A stretch of 24,228 nucleotides of DNA from CAYOXX01 sp964408025 (GCA_964408025.1 CAYOXX010000041.1:1-24228), one strand, 5' to 3'. Shown: positions 1 to 8,299, counted from the stretch's first letter. A program made the numbers and translations. Notes: generated by a model from the letters alone, not told the origin.

Positions 1-1
1 G

Positions 2-97
2 CTGGACCTGCACACGTTCCATCCCAGAGATGTGAAAGAGCTCGTGCCGGAATACCAGATAGAGCGCGGTAGACACCTGGCTACGGCAAGCCAGTAG
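2..97 (+). pseudogene. C-terminal remnant of a Smr-domain protein (5' end outside window)
   Basis: The frame opening at base 2 reads LDLHTFHPRDVKELVPEY and stops at TAG 95-97. The LDLHTF...L..EY pattern is the start of a small Smr (MutS2 C-terminal-like) nuclease domain. In complete family members this is followed by another 50 or so residues that include an HGKG motif. Here the similarity ends at EY, followed by a short unrelated tail and a stop, and no HGKG-like continuation is visible in the other forward frames. I read it as a truncated or disrupted gene. The assignment rests on one short motif, and the upstream part cannot be seen. Confidence 0.45.
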
Positions 98-471
98 GCT
101 GAGGTCCGCCCGCTAGCCCGCCCCGCGCAGCGCGACAACCCTTTCCCCGCATCTCCCGCCCGGACCAGGGCGTAGCCCGCGGCGTCGTGTCGACCGCCGC
201 GAAGGAAGGCCCCGATCCCACCCCCGCTTACGGCCGTTCCCGCGGATTGTGATCTACCGCTCGATTGAATCGAACGAGCATGCGCCTACGTTCGCCATCC
301 CCACTTCAGCAACATCTATGATAATATCCCGGCGGTTCGGACGAGTGCCGCGCATCCCGCCTGCTCCCCATCGGCGCGCACCGGGGCGGGAGGAGGAGGC
401 TTAACGCTGAGGTACCTCGAGATGGATGAGAAAAAGAGTGCTTGCTAGCAGGAAGTACGGTGTAGGAAAAG
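98..471. other. Intergenic region with no recognised gene
   Basis: No convincing ORF, RNA gene or repeat was found in these 374 bases. A 13-base near-palindrome (TCGATTGAATCGA) lies at 261-273. A TATGATAAT stretch at 317-325 could be a -10 element, but no -35 is seen at a suitable distance. AGGA about 8 bases before 472 is the likely ribosome site of the next gene. Confidence 0.4.
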
Positions 472-1068
472 ATGTTTGATCACTCGGAGACCGTGACGCT
501 CGAGGACGGCTGCGTAGTCACAGTGCGTGCGAGAACTAAGGACGACCTGGACAAGACGATGGAGTTCTATCTGTCGATGCCGGAAGAAGAGAGAGAGCTG
601 ATGAGAGTGGACATCACCGACAGGGAGGTCGTCGCCAGGCGATTCGAGGAGGTGGAGCGAGGCCATGCCGCGCGGCTGGTCGCCGAGAGCGAAGGCAAGA
701 TAGTCGGCGAGGCGATCCTGGAGCACATGCGCTACGGCTGGCTGCGCAAGACGGGCGAGATCCGCATCCTCATCACACCGCGGTACCGCGGTCTGGAGCT
801 GGCTCAGACCCTGGCTCAGGAGGTGTTCCTGCTCGCCGCCCGCCGCGGCCTCAACAACCTGATCGCGCGGGTCCTGGACGGCGAGACCGAGATGATGGAG
901 ATCCTCAAGGGCCTCCACTTCAAGCACGACGCCACCCAGAAGGACCACGCAGTCGACATGCACGGCGACAAGCACGATGTCCACCTGCTGACATTCAGCT
1001 TGAGTAAGATGTGGCGCGACATAGAAGACGAGATCAGAAGATCGATGCCACCGCGTTCGGAGCACTAG
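472..1068 (+). CDS. GNAT-family N-acetyltransferase (first of a tandem pair)
   Basis: This 198-residue cytoplasmic protein has a GNAT fold. It has an EGKIVGEAIL beta-strand, then GEIRILITPRYRG leading into the long helix that normally carries the acetyl-CoA pyrophosphate loop. Family members move an acetyl group from acetyl-CoA to an amine; the substrate here is unknown. The loop reads RYRGLELAQ, so the second glycine of the canonical R/Q-x-x-G-x-G/A is absent, and cofactor binding may be altered. The protein is clearly paralogous to the next gene, sharing PEEER, a D(I/V)T-RE block and RKTGEIR, but has a longer charged C-terminus. ATG 472 follows AGGA. The downstream paralogue starts only 13 bases after the stop, so the two are probably co-transcribed. 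Confidence 0.8.
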   Translation: MFDHSETVTLEDGCVVTVRARTKDDLDKTMEFYLSMPEEERELMRVDITDREVVARRFEEVERGHAARLVAESEGKIVGEAILEHMRYGWLRKTGEIRILITPRYRGLELAQTLAQEVFLLAARRGLNNLIARVLDGETEMMEILKGLHFKHDATQKDHAVDMHGDKHDVHLLTFSLSKMWRDIEDEIRRSMPPRSEH

Positions 1069-1081
1069 GGTACGGATCGCG

Positions 1082-1615
1082 ATGACCGCTTACTCGAAAC
1101 AAGCCATCTTGAGGGATGGTCGCAAGGTCAGCCTGCGGTACCTCGGCAGGGAGGACTTCGAGCTGTCGCTCGAATTCTACCGCAGGCAGCCGGAAGAGGA
1201 ACGAGTCTACCTGCGCAGGGACGTGACCAAGAGGGAGGTAATCGAAGAGCGGATCGGGGAGATCGAGGCGGGCCTGGCCACCGTGATCGTGGCCCTCGAC
1301 GGGGGCAGGATAGTCGGCGACGCTATACTCTTCGTCATAGACCGCGGCTGGTTCCGCAAGACGGGCGAGATACGGCTGACTGTCGATACAGAGTTCCGAG
1401 GCCAGGGCCTCGGAACGCTCCTCGCCAGGGAGATATTCGCCCTGGCTGTGAAAAAGAAACTCGTGAAGCTGGAGATCGCCTGCATGGAGACGCAGGTGGG
1501 CACCATGCTCGTCCTGGAACCATTCGGCTTCGTGCGAGAGGGCGTCCTGGCCAACTTCGTCGTCGACACCAAGGGCCGCGAGCACGACCTGATACTGCTG
1601 GGTATGAGGCTCTAA
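1082..1615 (+). CDS. GNAT-family N-acetyltransferase (second of a tandem pair)
   Basis: This 177-residue GNAT acetyltransferase is a paralogue of the preceding gene. It carries a canonical acetyl-CoA loop, R106-G-Q-G-L-G111, after the strand GEIRLTVDTEF, and a GFVREG motif near residue 150 typical of the fold's C-terminal part. Its acceptor substrate cannot be deduced. ATG 1082 lies 13 bases after the upstream stop, which implies an operon, and the ribosome site (GGGTACGGA) is weak, so translation may depend on the upstream gene. The pair probably arose by tandem duplication, with this copy keeping the standard loop. Confidence 0.83.
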   Translation: MTAYSKQAILRDGRKVSLRYLGREDFELSLEFYRRQPEEERVYLRRDVTKREVIEERIGEIEAGLATVIVALDGGRIVGDAILFVIDRGWFRKTGEIRLTVDTEFRGQGLGTLLAREIFALAVKKKLVKLEIACMETQVGTMLVLEPFGFVREGVLANFVVDTKGREHDLILLGMRL

Positions 1616-1674
1616 GGCGACCGCCGCAATCCGAGACACCTGATTAGCTCACCCTACCCCACAGCAACTCGCTC

Positions 1675-1708
1675 TCCGCGAATCTCATTGTTGCCTTTAC
1701 TTCGCGGA
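1675..1708. other. Hairpin after the GNAT pair
   Basis: TCCGCGAA (1675-1682) and TTCGCGGA (1701-1708) form a perfect 8-bp inverted repeat around an 18-base loop, 60 bases after the second GNAT stop. No T tract follows on the plus strand, so it may be a factor-assisted terminator or a regulatory stem before the kinase gene. Confidence 0.3.
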
Positions 1709-1784
1709 TTGGCTAGCCTGTCGAAAGTCGAACGCAAATATCGGTTTGTAAAGGGGTGAGAAATATCCAGAGGTAAGTCTGCCC

Positions 1785-4433
1785 GTGATCGGTAAGACGA
1801 TTTCCCATTACAAGATCCTCGAGAGGCTCGGCGGCGGCGGCATGGGCGTCGTCTACAAGGCCGAGGACACGAAGCTCAGGCGGTTCGTGGCCCTGAAATT
1901 CCTGCAGCCGGAGCTGACCGAGGATGAGAGTTCCAAGAAGCGCTTCCTGCAGGAGGCGCGCTCGGCCTCGGCGCTCGACCACCCTAGCATCTGCACCATC
2001 CACGAGATCGACGAGACCGAAGAGGGACACGTCTTCATCGTCATGGCTTTCATCGAGGGCGAGACGCTGAAGGAGAGGCTCAAGCGCGGGCCGCTGCCGC
2101 TGGACGAGGCTCTCGTGATAGGTACGCAGGTCGCCGAGGGACTCGGCAAGGCGCACGAGCAGGGAGTGGTCCACCGCGACATCAAGCCGGCAAACGTGAT
2201 GCTTACCGAAGAGGGCGGCGTCAGGATCGTCGACTTCGGCCTCGCCAGGCTGGCCGGCACGGCGAGGATCACCGAATCGGGCAGCACCGTGGGCACCGCC
2301 GCCTACATGTCGCCCGAGCAGTCGCGTAGCAGGGACGTCGACCACCGCACCGACGTCTGGTCGCTGGGCGTGGTGCTCTACGAGATGATTGCCGGGCGGC
2401 TGCCGTTCAGGGGGGAATACGGGGCGGCTGTGATCCACTCTGTCCTCAACGATGATCCCCAACCGGCTTCCGAGCTGCGCGGCGAAGTCTCGCCGGAGCT
2501 GGAGAGGATTGTCCACACCTGCCTCGAGAAGGACCCCGGCAAGCGCTACGGGAAGGCCGCCGAGCTGCGGGCCGAGTTGGAACGCGAAAAGCGCAGACTC
2601 GAATCGGGAGAGGAAGTCACGGCCGAGATCCGCGCAGCGCGGGAGAAGTTCCGCCCGACGCGGCTGCGCCGTCTTGCGCTTCCCTTCGCCGGCCTGGTCG
2701 TGCTGCTGCTGGCAATCCTGTTCGCGCCCGCGGCCTGGCAGGCGCTGCAGCGTTGGCTGGGCGGCGCCGCGATCCCGGAGGAGAAGCACCTGGCCGTGCT
2801 GCCGTTCACCAACATCGGCGGCGACCCGGCCAACCAGGCCCTCTGCGACGGCCTGATGGAGACCCTCTGCAGCCAGCTCTCGGCAATGGAGCAGTTCCAG
2901 GACTCCCTCTGGGTGGTGCCGGCGCGGGAGGTTGTCGAGCTGGGCATAACCAGCCCCGGCGAAGCCCGCAGGGCTTTGGGCGTCTCGCTGGTGGTCACCG
3001 GCAGCGTGCAGCTTTCGGACGCCAGGGCTCGCCTGACGCTGAACCTCGTCGACGCCGACTCGATGCGGCAGCTTCGGTCGCAGGTGATCAGCGAGCGCCT
3101 CCGCGACGTTGCCGCCCTGCATGACGAGACGGCTGTCAGGCTGGCGCGGATGCTCGAGGTGGAGCTGCCACCACAGGTGCGCAGCGTGCTGGTGGCAGGA
3201 GGAAGCGAGCACCCGGACGCCTACGGCCACTACCTGGAGGGCCGAGGCTACCTGCTGCACTACCAGGACGAGGAGAACGTCGACCGGGCGATACTCTCGT
3301 TCGAGCGCGCTATAGAAGAAGATCCCGGCTTCGCGCTGGCACACGCGGGCCTGGCGGAGGCCTGCTACCGGAAATTCCGCGCCAGCAGGGACGTTGCCTG
3401 GGCGGACAGAGCGGTCGAGCACAGCGGCCGGGCGGCCGAACTGGACGACAGCCTGGCGGCGGTGCGCAATACGCTCGGCCTCGCCTACACCGCCACCGGG
3501 CGATATGAAGAGGCGGCGCAGGAGTTCCAGCGGGCGCTGGAGAGCGATCCGGTAAACGCCGACGCTTACCGGGGCCTGGCGAGGGCTTACAGATTTCTAG
3601 GAGACCTCGGCGAGGCGGAGACTACATACCGCCGCTCGATCGAGCTGCGGCCCGACTACTGGGCCGGCTATCACGACCTGGGCGCCTTCTACCTGCGGAG
3701 CGGCCGCTACGCCGAGGCGGCTGAGCAATTCCTCGAGGTGATGGAGCTGACGCCGGGTAACACCAAGGCCTGCAACAACCTCGGGATGGCCTACTACAAC
3801 CTCGGTCGCGCCGCCGAGGCCATTGAGATACTGGAGCGCTCGATCGAGATCCGGCCGAACCGCATCGCCTTCAACAGCCTGGGGACCATTTATTACTACG
3901 AGGGCCGCTATGCCGACGCGGCGCGGATGATGGAGCGGGCGATGGAGTGGGAGGACCACAGCGACTTCCGCGCCTGGGGCAACCTGGCATCCGTCTACAT
4001 GCTCGTTCCAGAAGAGCGCGAGCGGACATTGGCCTTCTACCGGCGCGCCGCCGAGCTGGCCGAGGAAGAGAGGGAACTCAATCCCAACGATCCGGAGGTG
4101 CTCGCCCTACTGGCCGGATACCGCGTCGACATCCGGGAGCTGCTGGACGAGCTGGGTGAGCACGCCCAAGCGCGCGAGGAGCAAAACGCCGCGATCCAGC
4201 TCACGCGGCTGCTGCGCCAGATGTCCGCCGAGATTGCCGACATCGAGGTGATGCTCAGCGCCGCGGAGAACTGCGAGCGCCTGGGCCAGCGGCAGGAGGC
4301 GCTGCGGTGGCTCGAGGCGGCGCTCGAGGGCGGCCTGCCACAGGCCCGGGTTGAGCGGATTCCGTATTTCGACGACCTGCGGCAGGACGAGGGATACCTG
4401 GAACTGCTGCGAAGCATCGATGTCCGGCCCTGA
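1785..4433 (+). CDS. Membrane Ser/Thr protein kinase with FlgO-like and TPR sensor region
   Basis: This 882-residue protein has an N-terminal Hanks-type kinase domain (about 9-270). It shows the glycine loop GGGGMG (16-21), lysine 38 in VALK, the helix-C glutamate E57, HRD with D132, DFG with D150, and GTAAYMSPEQ, so all catalytic residues are present. A charged linker leads to one transmembrane helix (about 297-320). Next is a FlgO/adenylate-cyclase-associated type domain starting LAVLPFTN (about 333-465), then multiple TPR repeats to the C-terminus. The kinase is therefore cytoplasmic and the TPRs probably periplasmic, as in acidobacterial-type receptor kinases. GTG 1785 is chosen because it immediately precedes the kinase domain start; GGGGTGAG and CCAGAGG lie just upstream. 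Signal and targets are unknown. Confidence 0.9.
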   Translation: MIGKTISHYKILERLGGGGMGVVYKAEDTKLRRFVALKFLQPELTEDESSKKRFLQEARSASALDHPSICTIHEIDETEEGHVFIVMAFIEGETLKERLKRGPLPLDEALVIGTQVAEGLGKAHEQGVVHRDIKPANVMLTEEGGVRIVDFGLARLAGTARITESGSTVGTAAYMSPEQSRSRDVDHRTDVWSLGVVLYEMIAGRLPFRGEYGAAVIHSVLNDDPQPASELRGEVSPELERIVHTCLEKDPGKRYGKAAELRAELEREKRRLESGEEVTAEIRAAREKFRPTRLRRLALPFAGLVVLLLAILFAPAAWQALQRWLGGAAIPEEKHLAVLPFTNIGGDPANQALCDGLMETLCSQLSAMEQFQDSLWVVPAREVVELGITSPGEARRALGVSLVVTGSVQLSDARARLTLNLVDADSMRQLRSQVISERLRDVAALHDETAVRLARMLEVELPPQVRSVLVAGGSEHPDAYGHYLEGRGYLLHYQDEENVDRAILSFERAIEEDPGFALAHAGLAEACYRKFRASRDVAWADRAVEHSGRAAELDDSLAAVRNTLGLAYTATGRYEEAAQEFQRALESDPVNADAYRGLARAYRFLGDLGEAETTYRRSIELRPDYWAGYHDLGAFYLRSGRYAEAAEQFLEVMELTPGNTKACNNLGMAYYNLGRAAEAIEILERSIEIRPNRIAFNSLGTIYYYEGRYADAARMMERAMEWEDHSDFRAWGNLASVYMLVPEERERTLAFYRRAAELAEEERELNPNDPEVLALLAGYRVDIRELLDELGEHAQAREEQNAAIQLTRLLRQMSAEIADIEVMLSAAENCERLGQRQEALRWLEAALEGGLPQARVERIPYFDDLRQDEGYLELLRSIDVRP

Positions 4434-4472
4434 GGGGCTGGGGGAGCCGATTAATTAACTGGAGGTGGATAA

Positions 4473-4796
4473 ATGCCAAACGTACATAAGGTAAAAATTT
4501 TCATCAAAGACGGCGTCTGTCAAGCCGATCCCGGGGTGCAGCACGTGAGGAGAGGGGACAGGGTCGTGCTGGATGCGATCGACACAGACGTCCTGATCAC
4601 CTTCCCGGAAACCAAGCTGTTCGGCTGGAAACTGCCGCACAAGAAGCTGAAGGCCCGCGGAACAAGAGCCGAATGGCATCTTAAGGTTCGCAAGAACGTG
4701 AACCCGAGAGAGGAGTACGAATACACCATCTTCTGCAAAGATACGAGGAGGTACGTCGACGTTGCGTCCTCGCCGAAGTTCATCGTCGACGACTAG
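4473..4796 (+). CDS. Small beta-rich protein of unknown function
   Basis: This 107-residue protein has an excellent ribosome site (TGGAGGTGG, 7 bases before ATG). It has no signal peptide or membrane segment. Alternating hydrophobic strands (HKVKIFIKDG, DRVVLDAI, DVLITF, YEYTIFCKD, PKFIVDD) suggest a compact beta-sandwich resembling a cupredoxin. However, no His-Cys-His-Met copper site is visible: its only cysteines are at about 16 and 86. It follows the kinase gene by 39 bases on the same strand and could be co-transcribed with it. I do not recognise the family; the cupredoxin-like fold is inference from pattern only. Confidence 0.7.
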   Translation: MPNVHKVKIFIKDGVCQADPGVQHVRRGDRVVLDAIDTDVLITFPETKLFGWKLPHKKLKARGTRAEWHLKVRKNVNPREEYEYTIFCKDTRRYVDVASSPKFIVDD

Positions 4797-5023
4797 ATCG
4801 GTTCTCTATAGTTTTGGCGTTCTTTAAGCGTCGAGTAAACAGATCGGTAGGACAGATACGCCGTAGGCAAACAAACTCTCTTGTCTGTTGGGTGGGCGAA
4901 GTCCCGGTTGATGTTTTTTCTGAGCGGTTTTTATAAGCCAACATTGTTTGTAAGAATCCCTTCAGAACGACGAGAAAACGGAAGATTCCCCTTGCCGCTT
5001 GCTGATACTCCTCTGCCCTCCGC

Positions 5024-6193
5024 CTAGTCTTCGGCGGGGGCGAACTCGACCTCGAAGCGCAGCTCCACCGGCAGCCCCTCTTCGGGAGCGATGAGGAGAT
5101 TCTCGACCTCGTAGCTCACGACTACCACCCTGCGGCCGGGCGAGCCCTCGCCGCTGCCCCTGATCGCGAACAGGACCGTCCCTTTGGCGGGAAGAGTTAA
5201 AGTAGCAGGCACCGAAACGCCCTCCGGCTCCGCGATCAGCGTCAGCTCGAACGGCACGTCAGACACGTTCCGCACCTGCGCGTAAACCCTGCCCCGGCCC
5301 GCTATCGCCCCGTGCGGATTTATTATCTCTACGGAGTTGGCGAAGACCGGCCGCAGGAATCGCTCCTCGCCGATGAGCTTGTCCCGGTACCAGACCACCG
5401 TGCGGCGCTCGAAGAGGGCCTCCTTCAGCGAAGCGAGCGTCGCCTCCTCGGCGAAGACTAGAGTGACGGGCCTATGCCCACCGCCGGCGAGATCGAAGGT
5501 CATGTTGATAGGCAGGTGGACGTCGGAGTTGCCGAGCATCGTCAGCCCCTTCTGCAGCGCCCAGCGGTGTGCCAGCGGGTAGTACGAATGCTGGTTTACA
5601 ACCTCGATGCCGTGCATCCAGCCCCGGCCAAATATCTCCGTGTGCTCGTCGTACCAGATCGGCACCTCGTCGGGCTGCCGCCAGCCGGGGTGGTTCCAGA
5701 AGACGAATGCGCCCTGCTCGACGGCCGCACCGATGGCGTCCATCCATTCTTCGGTGTCCAGGGCGGCCGCGTCCTCGAGGAATATGGCGTTGAGGTGGCC
5801 CGGGGGCATCGGCCTGGTGATCTCGGCCCCCCTGACGATCATCAAGTTCAGCGCCTCAGCTCCCGGCCGCGCCAGCTCGTAAGCCCTGTTGTGATCCGTC
5901 GCCACGACATCCTCAGGAGGCCGGTACCGACTCTCAATGTGTTCAGTGATGGCGAAGGCGTCGAGCCCCTCACTCCAGGCCTCCGCGGCGCGTACCGTCG
6001 GCCAGACAAGGCCGTCCGAGAACACTGTGTGCATGTGGAAGTCGCACTTGAGAGTTACGTAGCCGGGGATGTCGGGGATTCCGATCTCCCTGCGCACTCT
6101 CTCCTGCGCCGAGGCGGCGACGGAGAAGACCGACAAGACAAGCGCAACTAAAGCAATAGCCGCTGCGCTGCGTTTACTCAACATCCTGTGCAT
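5024..6193 (-). CDS. Exported PHP-domain phosphodiesterase (Sb-PDE-like)
   Basis: This 389-residue protein has a signal peptide: MHRMLSKRS, a hydrophobic core, then ASA^Q with cleavage after A29. The mature protein begins with IPDIPGYVTLKCDFHMHTVFSD, containing the HxH metal pair H53/H55 of PHP-superfamily phosphoesterases. This is followed by AITEHIE, FWNHPGW and NSDVH metal-site motifs, and a C-terminal beta domain of roughly 100 residues. The IPDIPGY-T-LKCD opening matches the Sb-PDE-type group, whose namesake hydrolyses organophosphate diesters; the natural substrate here is unknown. It probably acts in the periplasm with a di- or trinuclear metal centre. ATG 6193 has GGGAGGG six bases upstream; ATG 6184 is an alternative. 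Confidence 0.82.
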   Translation of the reverse strand: MHRMLSKRSAAAIALVALVLSVFSVAASAQERVRREIGIPDIPGYVTLKCDFHMHTVFSDGLVWPTVRAAEAWSEGLDAFAITEHIESRYRPPEDVVATDHNRAYELARPGAEALNLMIVRGAEITRPMPPGHLNAIFLEDAAALDTEEWMDAIGAAVEQGAFVFWNHPGWRQPDEVPIWYDEHTEIFGRGWMHGIEVVNQHSYYPLAHRWALQKGLTMLGNSDVHLPINMTFDLAGGGHRPVTLVFAEEATLASLKEALFERRTVVWYRDKLIGEERFLRPVFANSVEIINPHGAIAGRGRVYAQVRNVSDVPFELTLIAEPEGVSVPATLTLPAKGTVLFAIRGSGEGSPGRRVVVVSYEVENLLIAPEEGLPVELRFEVEFAPAED

Positions 6194-6236
6194 TGTTTTC
6201 CCTCCCGTTTATCGATGACAGCCAGGACCTTTGGCG

Positions 6237-6273
6237 CTGACAAGTTTAAGGATAGTCGATTCCTTATCGTCAG
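6237..6273 (-). terminator. Possible stem-loop after the PfkB gene
   Basis: The PfkB stop (TAG at 6280-6278) is followed on the minus strand by nested inverted repeats: CTGAC/GTCAG (6237-6241 and 6269-6273) outside TAAGGA/TCCTTA (6247-6252 and 6261-6266). There is no U tract, so intrinsic termination is uncertain. It would separate the MTAP-PfkB transcript from the PHP gene, which has a possible promoter of its own reading TTGTCA-17 bases-TGTCAT on the minus strand. Confidence 0.35.
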
Positions 6274-6277
6274 GTTT

Positions 6278-7195
6278 CTATTCCTGGTCGGGATCGTGGA
6301 AGGTGCTTATATCGCGGAAGCCGCACACGCGCTCCCTGATCTCCTCGGGGGCGAGGCGGCTGAGGCGGTTGAGGCTGAAGTCTTCGACGGCGAAGCTGGC
6401 CATGGCCGAGCCGTAGACCACGGAGAGGCGGAAGGCGGCGTCGTCGAGGCTCCCCTGCCGCGCCAGGCTCCCTATGAAGCCGCCGGCGAATGCGTCGCCG
6501 GCGCCGGTGGGATCATGGATCTCCTCGAGCGGGTAGGCCGGGGCGGCGAAGACGCCGTCGCTGCTGAACATCACCACTCCGTACTCGCCCCGCTTGACGA
6601 CCAGCCGCGAGGGGCCCCACTCCAGGACGCGGCGGGCGGCGCGCGGCAGGTGCCGCTCGCCGGTCATCATCTTCGCCTCATCGTCGTTGACCATCAGCAC
6701 ATCGACGTCACGCAGCAGGCGGCGCAGCGAGTCGAAGGCGGTCTCGATCCAGAGGTTCATCGTGTCGCAGGCAACCAGCCGCGGCTCGCGCGTCTGCTCG
6801 AGGACCTCGAGCTGGAGTTCGGGGTGGATGTTGGCCAGGAATACCAGATCGCTGTCGCGGTACGATTCGGGCAGCCGCGGGTGGAAGTCGGCGAAGACGT
6901 TCAGCTCGGTCGAGAGCGTAGTGCGAACGTTCATGTCGGCCTCGTAGCGGCAGGAGTAGGTGAAGGTCTTCCCCTCGGCTACCTCCAGGCCCTCCAGATC
7001 GACGTTCCGACGCCGCAGCAGCTCGAAGTGCTCCTCTTCGAAATCCTCCCCCACAACCGCCACCAGCCGCGCGGGCGCGAAGAAGCCGGCCGCGCAGGAG
7101 AAGTAGGTGGCCGAGCCGCCCAGTAAGCGCTCGCGCTGCACGGTAGGCGTCGCCACGTCGTCGTAAGCTACGGAACCGACCACCAGTATCGTCAT
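6278..7195 (-). CDS. PfkB-family carbohydrate/nucleoside kinase
   Basis: This 305-residue ribokinase-fold enzyme has the N-terminal GGSATYF substrate motif (26-32), NDDEAKMMTG (170-179, the N-x-x-E magnesium motif) and the C-terminal signature DPTGAGDAFAGGF (228-240), in which D234 is the catalytic base. It would phosphorylate a sugar or nucleoside with ATP. The start codon lies 9 bases after the MTAP stop, and its AGGAG ribosome site overlaps that TAG stop, so the two are translationally coupled. The pairing suggests a substrate related to methylthioadenosine or nucleoside salvage, but specificity cannot be read from the sequence. Confidence 0.88.
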   Translation of the reverse strand: MTILVVGSVAYDDVATPTVQRERLLGGSATYFSCAAGFFAPARLVAVVGEDFEEEHFELLRRRNVDLEGLEVAEGKTFTYSCRYEADMNVRTTLSTELNVFADFHPRLPESYRDSDLVFLANIHPELQLEVLEQTREPRLVACDTMNLWIETAFDSLRRLLRDVDVLMVNDDEAKMMTGERHLPRAARRVLEWGPSRLVVKRGEYGVVMFSSDGVFAAPAYPLEEIHDPTGAGDAFAGGFIGSLARQGSLDDAAFRLSVVYGSAMASFAVEDFSLNRLSRLAPEEIRERVCGFRDISTFHDPDQE

Positions 7196-7204
7196 TACGG
7201 ACTC

Positions 7205-8077
7205 CTACGAAAGGTACTTGCCGACAATCGCCTCGAGACGCTTACGGGTTTCGGGGGATATCTTATCACGGTCGGTGATGATGGCGAACCCGAGCGCGCT
7301 GCTGCAGATGTCCTCGACCGGCTCTGCCGGGATCTTCCCGACCGCCTTGATCACGATCTTTCGGAAGGTTTCGACGTTCTGCGCCACGGTGCGCAGGACC
7401 ATCTCGATGTCGACGTCCTCGTGACCCTCGTGCCAGCAGTCGTAGTCGGTCACCAGCGCCAGCGTCGCCATGTGGATCTCCGCCTCGCGCGCCAGGCGTG
7501 CCTCGAAGAGGTTGGTCATGCCTATCACGTCGATTCCCCAGCCCTTGTGCACCGTGCTCTCGGCGCGCGTCGAGAACGCCGGGCCCTCCATGTTCAGGTA
7601 GGTCCCGCCCCGGACGATCTTCGCCCCCACTTCGCGGCCGGCGTCGTAGAGTATCCCGGCCAGCGTCGGGCAGATCGGGTCGGCGAACTGCACGTGGGCC
7701 ACGATGCCGTCCTCGAAGAACGTCTTGCGGTCGCCGCGGGCCATCGTGCGGTCGTAGAACTGGTCGATCACCACGATCGTCCCCGGATCGAGCTCCTCCT
7801 TGAAGCTGCCGCAGGCGCTGGAAGCGATTATCCAGTCGACGCCGAGTTTCTTGAAGGCGTAGATGTTGGCGCGGAAGTTGATCTCAGAGGGCGAAAACAT
7901 GTGGCCGCGGCCGTGGCGCGGCAGGAAGGCGACCCGCCGGCCGCCCAGCGTGCCGAGCACGAAGGCGTCGGACGGCTCGCCGAACGGCGTATCCAGCCGC
8001 ACCTCCTCCACCTCCGTAAGCTGCTCCATCTCGTATAGTCCGCTCCCCCCGATTACGCCAATCTCAGCCTCGGCCAT
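7205..8077 (-). CDS. mtnP: S-methyl-5'-thioadenosine phosphorylase
   Basis: This 290-residue enzyme of the PNP/MTAP family cleaves methylthioadenosine with phosphate to adenine and methylthioribose-1-phosphate, recycling a by-product of polyamine and related SAM reactions. Visible motifs are IGVIGGSGLYEM at the N-terminus, LPRHGRGH (phosphate), NMEGPAFSTRAES (base/ribose site), GMTN, and TDYDCWH, the last typical of MTAP rather than of bacterial PNP. I chose ATG at 8077 over an in-frame ATG 20 codons upstream, because GGAAGGGGAG precedes it and the protein then begins at the conserved strand. GMTNLFEARLA has Phe where Pro is usual in this loop. It is first in a two-gene unit with the PfkB kinase. 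Confidence 0.93.
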   Translation of the reverse strand: MAEAEIGVIGGSGLYEMEQLTEVEEVRLDTPFGEPSDAFVLGTLGGRRVAFLPRHGRGHMFSPSEINFRANIYAFKKLGVDWIIASSACGSFKEELDPGTIVVIDQFYDRTMARGDRKTFFEDGIVAHVQFADPICPTLAGILYDAGREVGAKIVRGGTYLNMEGPAFSTRAESTVHKGWGIDVIGMTNLFEARLAREAEIHMATLALVTDYDCWHEGHEDVDIEMVLRTVAQNVETFRKIVIKAVGKIPAEPVEDICSSALGFAIITDRDKISPETRKRLEAIVGKYLS

Positions 8078-8108
8078 CACACTCCCCTTCCCTGCTAAGT
8101 CGTGGCGT

Positions 8109-8137
8109 AATCTAGCACCGGGACTCCAAAATGGCAA
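8109..8137 (-). promoter_or_regulatory. Sigma-70-type promoter of mtnP
   Basis: On the minus strand TTGCCA (8137-8132), a 17-base spacer and TAGATT (8114-8109) form a good housekeeping promoter about 30 bases before the mtnP start. It lies exactly where GC-rich sequence gives way to the AT-rich island, so the insertion left this promoter intact. Confidence 0.6.
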
Positions 8138-8299
8138 TATCGCTTATAAAACTTGCAACATCATTCTATCTTTTTTACTATAATATTTTTTCAGTTATAT
8201 TATAAAGTATAATCAATAATATCTACATAAGTTTAATTCATTAATTCTTTTTTGATATTATAATATTATCACAAATTCAACATCTTTGTTAGAAAAAAG

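Noticed and set aside
111..160. CTAGCCCGC and a TTTCCCCGCAT stretch resembling repeat copy A
   Set aside because: Short matches with poor alignment between them. A decayed copy is possible but cannot be supported.
1713..3422. 569-codon open frame on the minus strand
   Set aside because: It is antisense to the well-supported kinase gene. It has no recognisable domain and the low-complexity composition expected of a shadow frame in GC-rich coding DNA.
6188..7126. 312-codon plus-strand open frame
   Set aside because: It is antisense to the PfkB kinase gene, has no family signature, and the opposite strand has all the catalytic motifs.
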